Below are positions 41,512 through 49,722 of a stretch of 64,000 nt of DNA, one piece after another. The notes below the pieces were generated by a model that saw only the letters and a program-made list of their open reading frames with translations, searched no databases and was not told the DNA's origin. The first letter of the stretch is position 1; each line of letters starts with the position of its first letter. A program made the translations under genes and the position numbers. The DNA is taken from assembly GCA_959597175.1 (NCBI GenBank), contig CAUFXM010000009.1:1-64000 (forward strand), read 5' to 3'. The stretch comes from an uncultured Methanomassiliicoccales archaeon. Lineage in GTDB: Archaea > Thermoplasmatota > Thermoplasmata > Methanomassiliicoccales > Methanomethylophilaceae.

Positions 41512-42754
41512 CGACCTCCCTCCTGATCTCATCGTCGGTCATGTCCATGGTGAGGTCCGCTGTGACCTTTACGGTTTCCATTCCAAGCTCCTCGCGGGCA
41601 CGGTCAAGACCTCCTCCGGTCATGTTCAGGAAGACCTTCTCCGACCTCCCGACCCTCCCCTCGTCCACGGCCTTGATCAGACTGGCGAGGGCGACGGAGG
41701 CCGCAGGGTCCGGACGGACGTTCTCGATGGACATCCAGAGCTTCTCGGCGGACCGGGCCTCATCGTTGGTCACCTCGTAGAACCTGCCGTTGCAGGCCGT
41801 CATAGCGTCGAACACCCCGCCGGCCATGGAGTACGGGGGCTTGCGGTTGGTCAGGACGTCGGCGAACACCTCCGCCACATCGTCCCTCTGCCTTCCCAGG
41901 TCCTCGTCGGTGATGTCCCTGCGACCGGCGTTCCATGCCTTGGCCATCGGGGTGAACGGCGAATTCTGGGCCAGGTTCAGCACCGGCAGCCTGTCCCCGT
42001 AGCGGCCGTCACCGATCAGACGCATCGACGCCTCCCATGCAGAGATGCCGCCTGTACCGCTACCGACGGCCTGGAAGTAGTGGTCGGGGACCCTCCCCAT
42101 GCGGACCGCTCCCTCCAGCATGACCGTCCCCATGCCGTCCCTTCTGGCCACGTTCTTGGCTCCGCCCTCGGGGACGTATCCCATCATGGCGGTGATCCTG
42201 TCGGCCATCTGGATGGCGTCCGCGTAGTCCCCCTTGACGGTGAACAGCCTGGCGTACCCCCTGTCCTCGGTGATGCTGAGCCTGTCCCTGGACTTCTCCG
42301 GCACCACGACCACGCAGGGGTTGCCGATGTCGTTCGCGGTCTGCGCGAACGCCCTCGCCGTGTTCCCGGCCGACGCCACTATCACTGTGCCTCCGCCGTT
42401 GTCCCTCAGACGGGCGTAGGTTGGCAGCGCCTCCATCTCCTTGAAGGTGCACGACCTGACCTTGCCGCCGCGCTCGGGGTAGTATCCGGTGAACCCGATC
42501 CAGAGGTCGTCCAGGCCCAGCTCCTTCGAGAGGCGCTCGCTCTGGAACGCTATCGGCGATGACTCGGTCTCCAGGACCGAATGCACCGGCAGCCAGTCGT
42601 AGAACTTGAAGACCCCTGGGCCTCCCCTCACATCCAGCTGTTTCGCCTTGTAGCGGGTCCTGAGAAGACCCCTGTGACCGTTACCGCAGGAGAGTGTGTA
42701 CCTCTCGTCCACTACCTCCCCGCCCTCCAGACATACCAACTCATAGTCTCCCAT
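41504..42754 (-). CDS. Cysteate synthase (threonine synthase paralogue)
   Basis: 416 residues, PLP fold type II. Makes L-cysteate from O-phosphoserine and sulfite, the first committed step to CoM in Methanosarcina-type methanogens. The PLP lysine is in the RSCTFKEMEAL segment (about residues 103-113), and the phosphate loop is ASAGNTARAFA (about 129-139). A Cys-containing N-terminal segment (YTLSCGNGH) is typical of threonine synthase relatives. Its place between COG1900 and comDE separates it from true threonine synthase. The aminotransferase that turns cysteate to sulfopyruvate is not in this window. Overlaps both neighbours. Confidence 0.9.
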   Translation of the reverse strand: MGDYELVCLEGGEVVDERYTLSCGNGHRGLLRTRYKAKQLDVRGGPGVFKFYDWLPVHSVLETESSPIAFQSERLSKELGLDDLWIGFTGYYPERGGKVRSCTFKEMEALPTYARLRDNGGGTVIVASAGNTARAFAQTANDIGNPCVVVVPEKSRDRLSITEDRGYARLFTVKGDYADAIQMADRITAMMGYVPEGGAKNVARRDGMGTVMLEGAVRMGRVPDHYFQAVGSGTGGISAWEASMRLIGDGRYGDRLPVLNLAQNSPFTPMAKAWNAGRRDITDEDLGRQRDDVAEVFADVLTNRKPPYSMAGGVFDAMTACNGRFYEVTNDEARSAEKLWMSIENVRPDPAASVALASLIKAVDEGRVGRSEKVFLNMTGGGLDRAREELGMETVKVTADLTMDMTDDEIRREVDA

Positions 42755-43982
42755 CGAAACACCTCAGAAACCATCTTCCGGCCTGAACATCGGCCTTGAG
42801 GGCCGAGCACAGGCGCTCGGCCTTGAACCTTGACGACTGCCTCACGGCGATCGGAACGCGTTTCCCACCGAAGTCCACGGACCCCGCATCGACCGAGAAC
42901 ACCCCTCCGACGCAGGATGCAGCGCAGAGCCCGCAGGATAGACACCTCCCCGGATCTATGCCGCTGGACGGATGGGCATCCGTGGGGCATGAGCGGTCCG
43001 CGGCGCATTCTGGGCACCCCTGACATCTGGACCTGTCCTCCGCCACCGACGGGTCCCCTCCCCATACGGAGGCGTAGCTGTCGGTGTGGACGGGGACCCT
43101 GTCCCTCACGTCGGCCAGGGGCAGGGCCACGTCCTCGTCCAGCACGGACACGCCTTCCAGGGACCTGTCGTCCAGGACCGGTATCGCTGCCGCCACCGAT
43201 GTGAGGCACTCGGGACCGGCGGAGGTGCGGAAACCCCCCATGAACTCCGGCGACATCATGTGCATGTCCGCCGCCATCGAGAGATTGGGCTTCTCGGGCG
43301 TGCTCCTGGTGCCGGTGCCTATCACCATCCCCGGGGCCCCGTTGAGCAGGACCGAAGCACCCGGACGGAGGTAGTCGAGCCCGGGATCGTTCTGAATCGG
43401 GTTGATCTCGCCGCATCCGCTGACCGACGCCTCGGAGAGCCCTGGAGCCAGCGGTTCGGGTCCGGAGAATATCGTGCTGAACGGGGTGTCCGACCCGTTG
43501 ACGAAGCATGTGTAGTTGCGGAAGGCCCCGCGAGTGGTGACCATCCTGGCGAACGGGATGTCGCCTATGGTCACGGTTCTGCGGATCGTCCTGCCCTCGG
43601 CGGTGACCACCGCCTCCACTGGCATCCCGGCGACGATGTCCCTGAACAGGTGCCCCCCTCCGTAGCCCATGTCCCTGTGGGACGTCCCGTAGACTATGCA
43701 GTCCACCAATCCGAGGGACTCGTTCGGGCACGGTCCCACCGTACCCGGCACCCCGTTGAGAGTTATCGTCTCGGCGCGCTTGAACTCCCCCGGCCCGGCC
43801 ACCGGGACGCTGAGGATTGCCATCGTCCCGGACATGACGCCCATCGTGCCGCACGTGACCACATCGACGTCGTCGGCGGTGGGGCGGCCCCCGGACCTGA
43901 CCATCTCCTTGAATTCCGATGCGGTGTAAACCTTGGCTGTCCCGGAGGATATCCTCCTCTGCACCTCGTCTATCGTCTTCAC
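42741..43982 (-). CDS. COG1900 (DUF39) protein with ferredoxin domain, CoM cluster
   Basis: 413 residues. The first 330 form a COG1900/DUF39 domain (TIDEVQRRISSGTAKVYTA, VDVVTCGTMGVMSGTMA), the family implicated in sulfur insertion during homocysteine synthesis in methanogens. The end carries two [4Fe-4S] motifs: CQGCPECAADRSCP and CLSCGLCAASC. Related COG1900/COG4871 genes accompany cysteate synthase and comDE in Methanosarcina, so it may insert sulfur into sulfoacetaldehyde, the last unsettled CoM step; that is inference. A GTG at 43982 overlaps the preceding stop (GTGA) and is the best start; its 3' end overlaps cysteate synthase by 14 bases. Confidence 0.85.
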   Translation of the reverse strand: MKTIDEVQRRISSGTAKVYTASEFKEMVRSGGRPTADDVDVVTCGTMGVMSGTMAILSVPVAGPGEFKRAETITLNGVPGTVGPCPNESLGLVDCIVYGTSHRDMGYGGGHLFRDIVAGMPVEAVVTAEGRTIRRTVTIGDIPFARMVTTRGAFRNYTCFVNGSDTPFSTIFSGPEPLAPGLSEASVSGCGEINPIQNDPGLDYLRPGASVLLNGAPGMVIGTGTRSTPEKPNLSMAADMHMMSPEFMGGFRTSAGPECLTSVAAAIPVLDDRSLEGVSVLDEDVALPLADVRDRVPVHTDSYASVWGGDPSVAEDRSRCQGCPECAADRSCPTDAHPSSGIDPGRCLSCGLCAASCVGGVFSVDAGSVDFGGKRVPIAVRQSSRFKAERLCSALKADVQAGRWFLRCFDGRL

Positions 43983-44626
43983 AGTATCACCACGTCCTCC
44001 ACACGAACATGGATCCCCCACGGCTTCCTCAGGACCATGTTCACCAATCCCGTATGGGAGCGGTCCATCATGCAGAACCCGGGCAGGAAGCTGTGCCTGA
44101 CACCGAACTGCGGCTCCCTGGTTATGGGAACGGCCTCGCCCTCGAAGCCCAGCATGTGGTATCCCTTCACATCCTTTACCTCCCTTCCGCGGGAGTATGC
44201 GGGACCCACGACATGACCGGTGATCACACCTGTGACCATGTCGGCATCCAGCACCCTGATCACATGCTGAACGGGGCATCCGGCCCCCGCCGGGCGACCC
44301 GTGACGATGTCCCCGCGACGGATGTCCATCCTCTCCACCATGTCCGGCCTGAACGGCAGGACGATCTTCCTGGCGGACGGCTCCCCCGGCAGGGACCTTA
44401 TCACGAAGTCGTACCTCTGTCCGACCACGTCGACCCCGCTGTAGTTGAACGGGACCGAGTCCTCTGACACCACCGGAGACCCGACCCTGTAGAACGGACA
44501 GGACCTTGGCGTGACCAGCCCCGAGGCCATGGCTGCGGAGAAGTCGTCGCAGCTGTGGTACCCGCAGGCACCGCAATTCTTCCCCGGAGGTGTCCAGTCA
44601 CTCCCCGTGGTAGATGTTGTCGGCAT
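43979..44626 (-). CDS. COG4871-type Fe-S protein, CoM cluster
   Basis: 215 residues. Near the N-terminus (about 14-45) is a Fe-S domain GKNCGACGYHSCDDF followed by a fourth Cys in PRSCPFYRVG, as in COG4871 and acetyl-CoA synthase corrinoid partners. The rest is a beta-rich domain (VPFNYSGVDVVGQRYDFV, DIVTGRPAGAGCPVQHVIRV, with a Cys that might bind a cluster or substrate). It overlaps the GTPase end by 29 bases and the COG1900 start by four. It probably works with the COG1900 protein in reductive sulfur transfer. Start ATG 44626 has an AGGAGG Shine-Dalgarno. Confidence 0.8.
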   Translation of the reverse strand: MPTTSTTGSDWTPPGKNCGACGYHSCDDFSAAMASGLVTPRSCPFYRVGSPVVSEDSVPFNYSGVDVVGQRYDFVIRSLPGEPSARKIVLPFRPDMVERMDIRRGDIVTGRPAGAGCPVQHVIRVLDADMVTGVITGHVVGPAYSRGREVKDVKGYHMLGFEGEAVPITREPQFGVRHSFLPGFCMMDRSHTGLVNMVLRKPWGIHVRVEDVVIL

Positions 44627-45296
44627 CCTCCAGCCTCCTGATAACGCCGAAGTGGTTCTGCCATCCCACACTCTTCTTGCCGATGCACACCGTGCACACG
44701 CCCAGCGGGGGGACCCCTCTGAGCTCCAGGGACCCGTAATCGCCGATCTCAGGCGCCGAGTCCATGACCCTGTACAGATACTTCATCCCGGTCCCCTGTA
44801 TGGCGTTGGTCTCCACGATGTCCATCTCCGGGGAGACCCTGCGGATGCTCTCTCTGAAGACCTCCTTCTCTGCCTGTGAGATCAGGTCGGTCTTGGTCAC
44901 GATGCACATATCGGACAGCGCGATCATGGGCGCCATCTTCAGTGGCGCGTGCGTCCCGGAGATCGCCGACATCACGCATATGCCCAGGGAACCGGTGAGG
45001 TACGGGGTGCACCTGAGGCACAGCCCGGCGCTCTCATATAGCAGGACCGTGGCGCCCTCACCCTCCGCCCATTCAAGGGCGTCCCTGATGACCATGATGC
45101 CCATGTGATCTGGGCACATGTCGCCCGAGTAGACCTTGCGCGTGGGTATGCCGAACTCCTCCCTGAGCTCCTCGTCCTCGAATGCCTGAACCACGTCGAT
45201 CTTGAGGTAGGCCACTTTTTCGCTCTCCGAGAGGTGCCTTATCATCTGCCTGATGACGGCTGTCTTCCCCGCGCTGGGCGGGCCTGCCACGACCAT
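44598..45296 (-). CDS. HypB/CobW-like GTPase, CoM cluster
   Basis: 232 residues. Walker A AGPPSAGKTAVIRQ (residues 4-17), KIDVVQAFEDEEL, a conserved ESAGLCLRCTPYLTG with two Cys that could bind metal (about 98-112), TKTDL for guanine (about 148-152), and a Cys-rich end (GVCTVCIGKKSVGWQNHFGV). This resembles G3E GTPases that insert metals or clusters. In this operon it may assemble the iron-sulfur sites of the COG1900 and COG4871 proteins. ATG 45296 begins five bases after the ATPase stop. Confidence 0.82.
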   Translation of the reverse strand: MVVAGPPSAGKTAVIRQMIRHLSESEKVAYLKIDVVQAFEDEELREEFGIPTRKVYSGDMCPDHMGIMVIRDALEWAEGEGATVLLYESAGLCLRCTPYLTGSLGICVMSAISGTHAPLKMAPMIALSDMCIVTKTDLISQAEKEVFRESIRRVSPEMDIVETNAIQGTGMKYLYRVMDSAPEIGDYGSLELRGVPPLGVCTVCIGKKSVGWQNHFGVIRRLEDADNIYHGE

Positions 45297-45301
45297 CAGC
45301 T

Positions 45302-46081
45302 TCAGAATGATCCACTCCCGATGAGCTCCCCGACCCTGATGCGCTCCCTGAGGAGTGACATCTCCTCGTCCATCTCCCTGACCCTGCGCAGAGCCTCGGT
45401 CTCGCTGTCTCCGGGATGGAGGATCGACACGACCTCGCCTCCCCTCATCACTATCCTCCTGTCCGAGAGCATAGACACATAGGGGTCGTGCGTGACGAAG
45501 AGAACGGCCTTGCGCAGTCCCTTCAGATGGGAAATCACAGCCTCCTTGAATATCCCCGCGTTCTCGATCTCGTCCAGAAGGAGTATAGGTGCCTTTGAGA
45601 TGAGTACGGCGTCCGCTATCATCAGGGACCTCGTCTGTCCCCCCGACAGGGCGGACATCCTGGCTCCAGCCGTGACCTTCTCGCCGGTGAATTGGTTCGC
45701 CAGTTCTATCGTGTCCTCTATGTTGTTCTCCTTGAGGTTGTTGCGGGTCGCCACATGCATCTCCAGGAACTCCCTCACGGTGAGATCGGCCAGGCACTTC
45801 GTGTTCTGGGTAATCATGGCAATGGGCTTGCATGCCGGGTCGCGGATGAAGTTCTCAGGGGGAGCCTGTCCGTTGACGAGAACCCTGCGACCGGTGACGG
45901 TATCGCCCTGGGCGAAGACCTCGATGTCGTTGATGAATGCGGTCTTCCCAGATCCTGTGGGGCCCACAATCGAAATCGTATCGCCAGGGGAGATGTCGAT
46001 GGGCTCGAACGTCTCCGGGGTCCCTTTCTTGGTCGTACCGGGATAGACCGTGATGGTCATCTCTTCGCTTTGGCTGTCCAT
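45302..46081 (-). CDS. Soluble ABC-type ATPase, CoM cluster
   Basis: 259 residues with a full set of ABC motifs: Walker A GPTGSGKTA, Q-loop MITQNTKCL, signature LSGGQTRSL, Walker B PILLLDEIENAG and switch His VTHDPY. No permease gene lies in the operon, and Asn follows the catalytic Glu in an unusual DEIENA. It is probably a soluble energy-providing ATPase, for example for cluster or metal loading together with the GTPase downstream. It heads the six-gene CoM operon. A TATA-like GGTTAAATC (about 46102-46110) lies 25 bases upstream, giving a leaderless start at 46081. Confidence 0.85.
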   Translation of the reverse strand: MDSQSEEMTITVYPGTTKKGTPETFEPIDISPGDTISIVGPTGSGKTAFINDIEVFAQGDTVTGRRVLVNGQAPPENFIRDPACKPIAMITQNTKCLADLTVREFLEMHVATRNNLKENNIEDTIELANQFTGEKVTAGARMSALSGGQTRSLMIADAVLISKAPILLLDEIENAGIFKEAVISHLKGLRKAVLFVTHDPYVSMLSDRRIVMRGGEVVSILHPGDSETEALRRVREMDEEMSLLRERIRVGELIGSGSF

Positions 46082-46269
46082 GATGGGGGTTTACGATAGG
46101 ATGATTTAACCCTATTTGAAAAAAAATTCCTTTTCAGGATAAAACAGTGGTTGAATTGAGCCAGAATTACTGCATAAAACCCATCATGGGATAAAAAACC
46201 GAGATATTTCCGCCAGTAATTAGGTGATAGTGGTACTCAATTTCAGTACAATTAGGACAGTAGTATCCT
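46082..46269. promoter_or_regulatory. Divergent promoter region
   Basis: AT-rich spacer between the CoM operon and the membrane-protein gene. Includes the CoM TATA box (46102-46110) and an inverted repeat GTACT-caatttc-AGTAC (46233-46249) nearer the plus-strand gene. No open frame of note. Confidence 0.45.
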
Positions 46270-47004
46270 ATGATTCTAAACGTTACTTACGGGTTCCGAA
46301 CCAACAAAGCTTTGTCGATACGATGGCTTCCATCCTCTATGAGCCTGTCGCCCTTCAGGAGACTTGTCGGGATTACAGGCGTCAGCCTAGCCCTCCAGGA
46401 GCTCCTTTACGGACTGATCATGGCTCTGATATTCATAACCGCCGCCAGGGTAGGGGTGCTCCATTACACCGACAGGGAGAACCTGGTCATCCTGATCATG
46501 GGGATGAACCTCACATGGGGTGCCATCGACGCAATCGTGTTCTACCTGCTGGACATCTTCGAGCAGCGGAGGTTCGTGGGGATCATGAACGGCTCTAGGA
46601 ACATCCCACGCGAGCGCCGTGTGGACATGATGATGGATAGCTTCAGCGGCACTCCTCTCGACATCCTGGACCCGGCTTCTGAGAGGGAGGTGTGCGAGCG
46701 TATCCTGGATATGGAAATCGAGGGCCCGGGAAGGCTCGCCATGGACAGGAGGGATATGGCCATGAGCTCGCTGGGCTGCTTCGTCATCACGGCCCTGACC
46801 ATCCTTCCGACCGCTCTCCCCGTGCTTCTGTTCGAAGACGTCGACACGGGCCTGGCCGTGGCATCCGGCCTGTCATCGGTCATACTGATGGTGGTCGGCT
46901 ACAGAATGGGGCCGATTCTGGGGGTCAACAGATGGGTTCTGGCCCTGGCCCTCACTGGGTTCTCCTGGGCGATCACCGTGGTCGCCACATTCACAGGCGG
47001 ATAA
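46270..47004 (+). CDS. VIT1/CCC1-like membrane protein
   Basis: 244 residues. Five hydrophobic helices: two after an N-terminal 30 residues (YGLIMALIFITAARVG; VILIMGMNLTWGAIDAIVFYL), a long cytoplasmic loop rich in charged residues (about 100-155), then three near the end. This spacing, with an acidic loop between helices 2 and 3, is that of VIT1/CCC1 iron and manganese transporters. The helix pair retains MGMNLTWGAIDA with Asn and Asp that may contact metal. The start could be ATG 46339 (MSLSPF). The family call is moderate, and transport of Fe or Mn is inferred. Confidence 0.65.
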   Translation: MILNVTYGFRTNKALSIRWLPSSMSLSPFRRLVGITGVSLALQELLYGLIMALIFITAARVGVLHYTDRENLVILIMGMNLTWGAIDAIVFYLLDIFEQRRFVGIMNGSRNIPRERRVDMMMDSFSGTPLDILDPASEREVCERILDMEIEGPGRLAMDRRDMAMSSLGCFVITALTILPTALPVLLFEDVDTGLAVASGLSSVILMVVGYRMGPILGVNRWVLALALTGFSWAITVVATFTGG

Positions 47005-47545
47005 AGCGTCCCCGCAATCGGAGGAAGCGGGCCCAGCGCCTGCTTTCTGGATAGAGCGAGGATTCGTCCAAGGTGGCCTCGTAGATGGCGATCAGGTCAG
47101 ACACCCGGCCATGGACATCGCCGCCTTCGAGGACCGCGGCGGTCAGTTCGTATATGGGCAGCCCCAGCGCATGTCCCGGAGTGTGGACGACGGAGCATCC
47201 CTGGCCCACTGCATGGCACAGCGCGGAATCCTCAGGGGATCCCACTTCGCGCGCCATGGCGTGTACGCCGAGTATGGCCTTCTTCGCCTCCGGCATTTTG
47301 ACATCCCCCATCGACCACATGGTGCAGAGTCTCACCGCCTCCTGCGGCCTCGAGTCGAGAGGATGCCTTCCGCCGACGACGGAGGCTATGCGTTCGGCGT
47401 TGCGAAGACCCCAGAGCACGACCGTCCTGCGGTCGGAGGCCTCCAGCGAGGAACGGACGCCCGCAAGGCAGGGACTGTCCCGTGCGAACAGGATGCCGTT
47501 CCCCTTTGCAAGTCTGGACAGAGCATCCGATATGTCGTGTTCCAT
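46991..47545 (-). CDS. Imm5-like alpha-helical protein
   Basis: 184 residues, mostly helical. VLWGLRNAERIASVVGGRHP, then DSRPQEAVRLCTMWSMGD and a run of Ala- and His-containing helices (CHAVGQGCSVVHTPGHALG) match the pattern of the putative immunity family Imm5, which protects against toxins in polymorphic systems, though many members stand alone. No toxin gene is adjacent. ATG 47545 lies downstream of a hairpin that ends the preceding minus-strand gene; an N-terminal extension of 30 codons would run into that hairpin and is unlikely. Its stop overlaps the end of the convergent membrane-protein gene by 14 bases. Confidence 0.65.
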   Translation of the reverse strand: MEHDISDALSRLAKGNGILFARDSPCLAGVRSSLEASDRRTVVLWGLRNAERIASVVGGRHPLDSRPQEAVRLCTMWSMGDVKMPEAKKAILGVHAMAREVGSPEDSALCHAVGQGCSVVHTPGHALGLPIYELTAAVLEGGDVHGRVSDLIAIYEATLDESSLYPESRRWARFLRLRGRFIRL

Positions 47546-47560
47546 GATACAGAATGATCG

Positions 47561-47576
47561 GGGCCCGAAGGCCCCT
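47561..47576 (-). terminator. Terminator hairpin
   Basis: GGGGCC-CGAA-GGCCCC, 16 bases after the AdoMet decarboxylase-like stop on the minus strand and just before the Imm5-like start. Confidence 0.5.
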
Positions 47577-47591
47577 TGATGATGTTTCGGT

Positions 47592-48017
47592 TCAGATGTC
47601 CCTGAACATCGTGGCGTACTCCATGCGCTTGGCACCGAAGTACTCCTTGCAGTACTGGGCAGTGGACTCCGGGGGGAACTCCCTGCAGGAGAACACGTCT
47701 ATGAAGGCCCTATCGGTGTCCTCGGCGAAGTGACCCGCTATGCAGGACGTCTCTATGAGCTGGATCAGAGAGTAACCCTCGACCTTGGGCTCGGCGCCGA
47801 ACCTGACGGCTATGGGCTCGCCGTATCTCTTCATATGGATGTGATCCGCCAGGTCTACGGCGAACTTCTTGATGTATTCGCCGTCGGAGATCTTCTGGTG
47901 GTCGCACTCTCCTAGGTCTATGGCGATATGCAGTCCCCACTGCTTCTCGTCGTTGTACTTCCTGATCGATTCCTCGTCCGTGAGGAGGGGTCCGGAATGG
48001 GGGCTCATGCTGTACAT
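47592..48017 (-). CDS. S-adenosylmethionine decarboxylase-like protein
   Basis: 141 residues, the size of a prokaryotic AdoMet decarboxylase proenzyme. HIAIDLGECDHQKISD opens the fold; SLIQLIETSCIAGHF (about 83-97) replaces the classic self-cleavage stretch (ESHxxxHTW), and AFIDVFSCREF (about 104-114) contains the catalytic-type Cys. Canonical enzymes cleave at the Ser of ES to form pyruvoyl; here the sequence is ETS, so processing may use Ser91 or may not happen. Polyamine synthesis is the family's role. It could also be a non-enzymatic homologue. The second Met (48008) is an alternative start. Confidence 0.7.
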   Translation of the reverse strand: MYSMSPHSGPLLTDEESIRKYNDEKQWGLHIAIDLGECDHQKISDGEYIKKFAVDLADHIHMKRYGEPIAVRFGAEPKVEGYSLIQLIETSCIAGHFAEDTDRAFIDVFSCREFPPESTAQYCKEYFGAKRMEYATMFRDI

Positions 48018-48230
48018 CTTATCACCGCGGTTTCCCGCTGTGCGTGCATCAGGGTACCCTATTTCAAACTGACCCTCGGCATGTCCCGCCAGAGATAACT
48101 ACGGACGATAAGTGTCTCCCAGGAGTCTGCCTCTGGATTCCTCCATAGATTCTACACAAATCCCGTCTGCCAGGGCCCCTGCGCCATGCCCTCCCAGACA
48201 ACTATATCAGCGAACCCCATATGCCCGGGC
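48018..48230. other. Intergenic region before the DUF362 gene
   Basis: About 210 bases. A TATA-like CAACTATATCA (48197-48207) lies about 25 bases before the ATG at 48231. Nothing else is evident. Confidence 0.4.
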
Positions 48231-49340
48231 ATGGGCACCTCGAAGGTATTCTACACCGATATGAGCTGCAAGGTGGGCGACAGCCTGCTCATGAAGCTCG
48301 AACGCGTCATCCGCGCCGCCGGCATCGGCGACATCGACATGGAGCGGAAGTTCGTGGCCATCAAGATGCATTTCGGCGAGTACGGTAACCTCTCGTTCCT
48401 CAGGCCGAACTACGCCAAGGTCGTGGCAGACATAGTCAGGGAGGGTGGCGGATACCCGTTCCTCACGGACTGCAACACACTCTACGTAGGCAGGAGGAAG
48501 CACGCGCTGGAGCACATGGACACCGCCAACCTGAACGGCTTCGGACCGATGACCACGGGATGCCAGATTGTCATCGCGGACGGTCTGAAGGGCACCGACG
48601 ACGTCGAGGTCCCGATCGACGGGCAGTACGTCAAGGAGGCGAAGATCGGCAGGGCCATCGCAGACTCCGACGTGATCATCTCCCTGTCCCACTTCAAATG
48701 CCATGAGCAGACCGGCTTCGGAGGGGCGCTTAAGAACCTGGCGATGGGCTGCGGATCGCGCCGCGGCAAGCTGGAGATGCACGCATCCGGGAAGCCATCG
48801 GTCGACCCCGACCTCTGCAGGTCCTGCAGGAAGTGCCTGGGGTTCTGCGCCGAGTCTGCGATATCCATCGAGAAGAAGGCGGTCATCGACCAGGACGCCT
48901 GCGTGGGATGCGGGAGGTGCATTGCCGTCTGCCCCTTCGATGCCATAGAGCCGGTCTACGACGAGGCCCCCGACATCCTGAACTGCAAGGTCGTGGAGTA
49001 CGCCATGGCCGCGGTCAAGGACAAACCCAGCTTCCACATCAGCATCATATGCGACGTCTCCCCCTTCTGCGACTGCCACGGGGAGAACGACATGCCGGTG
49101 GTCCCCAACGTGGGCATACTGGCATCCTTCGACCCGGTCGCCCTGGACAGGGCCTGCATCGACCTGGTCCAGAAGCAGCCGATGATCCCGGGTTCGCTGC
49201 TGTACAGGAACTGCGACGGCAGGAGGCCAGCCGACCTGTTCTCCTGCGTCCAGCCGTCCACCCACTGGCAGAGCACCTTCGAGCATGCAGAGAGGATGGG
49301 ATTCGGGTCATCGGAGTACGAGCTGGTGGAGGTCAGATGA
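48231..49340 (+). CDS. DUF362 iron-sulfur protein
   Basis: 369 residues. The DUF362 part (about 1-185) includes VAIKMHFGEYGNLSFLRPNY, FLTDCNTLYVGRR and FKCHEQTGFGGALKNLAMGC. An inserted pair of [4Fe-4S] sites follows, CRSCRKCLGFCA and CVGCGRCIAVCP (about 201-240), and then more DUF362 (ILASFDPVALDRACIDL). Such proteins are common in methanogens; they are thought to pass electrons, but no reaction is known. Start ATG 48231 fits a leaderless transcript; an upstream ATG at 48186 precedes the TATA box. The PQ-loop membrane protein starts two bases after its stop. Confidence 0.88.
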   Translation: MGTSKVFYTDMSCKVGDSLLMKLERVIRAAGIGDIDMERKFVAIKMHFGEYGNLSFLRPNYAKVVADIVREGGGYPFLTDCNTLYVGRRKHALEHMDTANLNGFGPMTTGCQIVIADGLKGTDDVEVPIDGQYVKEAKIGRAIADSDVIISLSHFKCHEQTGFGGALKNLAMGCGSRRGKLEMHASGKPSVDPDLCRSCRKCLGFCAESAISIEKKAVIDQDACVGCGRCIAVCPFDAIEPVYDEAPDILNCKVVEYAMAAVKDKPSFHISIICDVSPFCDCHGENDMPVVPNVGILASFDPVALDRACIDLVQKQPMIPGSLLYRNCDGRRPADLFSCVQPSTHWQSTFEHAERMGFGSSEYELVEVR

Positions 49341-49341
49341 T

Positions 49342-49644
49342 ATGATGGACATCCTCGCGACCGGCGTGTTCGAGGTCGGGATGCTTCTGTGCTTCGCGGC
49401 TGCCTGGCCGTTCAACATCATGAAGGCCTACCGCTCGAGGACCGCGGTCGGCACCAGCCTGTGGTTCATGCTGGTGATAGAGGTTGGATACCTCCTCGGG
49501 ATCCTGAACAAGGTCGTCCGCGACGATGTCAACTATGTTGTGGCGTTCTACATCCTGGACATAGTCCTGGTGGGCATCGGCATATACCTGTACTTCAGGA
49601 ACAGCAGGCTGGACAGACTGGCCTCGCAGACTCGATTGGAATAA
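49342..49644 (+). CDS. PQ-loop-like small membrane protein
   Basis: 100 residues, three membrane helices. AAWPFNIMKAYRSRTAVGTS matches the PQ-loop pattern (P...I...R...S.G.S) of SWEET/semiSWEET-type transporters, which carry sugars or amino acids as dimers. The length fits a semiSWEET. It lies directly behind the DUF362 gene with a GGAGG Shine-Dalgarno inside that gene's end. The substrate is unknown. Confidence 0.75.
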   Translation: MMDILATGVFEVGMLLCFAAAWPFNIMKAYRSRTAVGTSLWFMLVIEVGYLLGILNKVVRDDVNYVVAFYILDIVLVGIGIYLYFRNSRLDRLASQTRLE

Positions 49645-49722
49645 TCGGATATTCACAAACGAATATTCCGAACCCCCAAACCACTTCTCCTTTATATATC
49701 ATGGAATGATGAGAACCGTTCC

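Noticed and set aside
41504..42754. Threonine synthase
   Set aside because: Fold and motifs are shared, but the operon with ComDE points to cysteate synthase; a genuine threonine synthase would be expected elsewhere.
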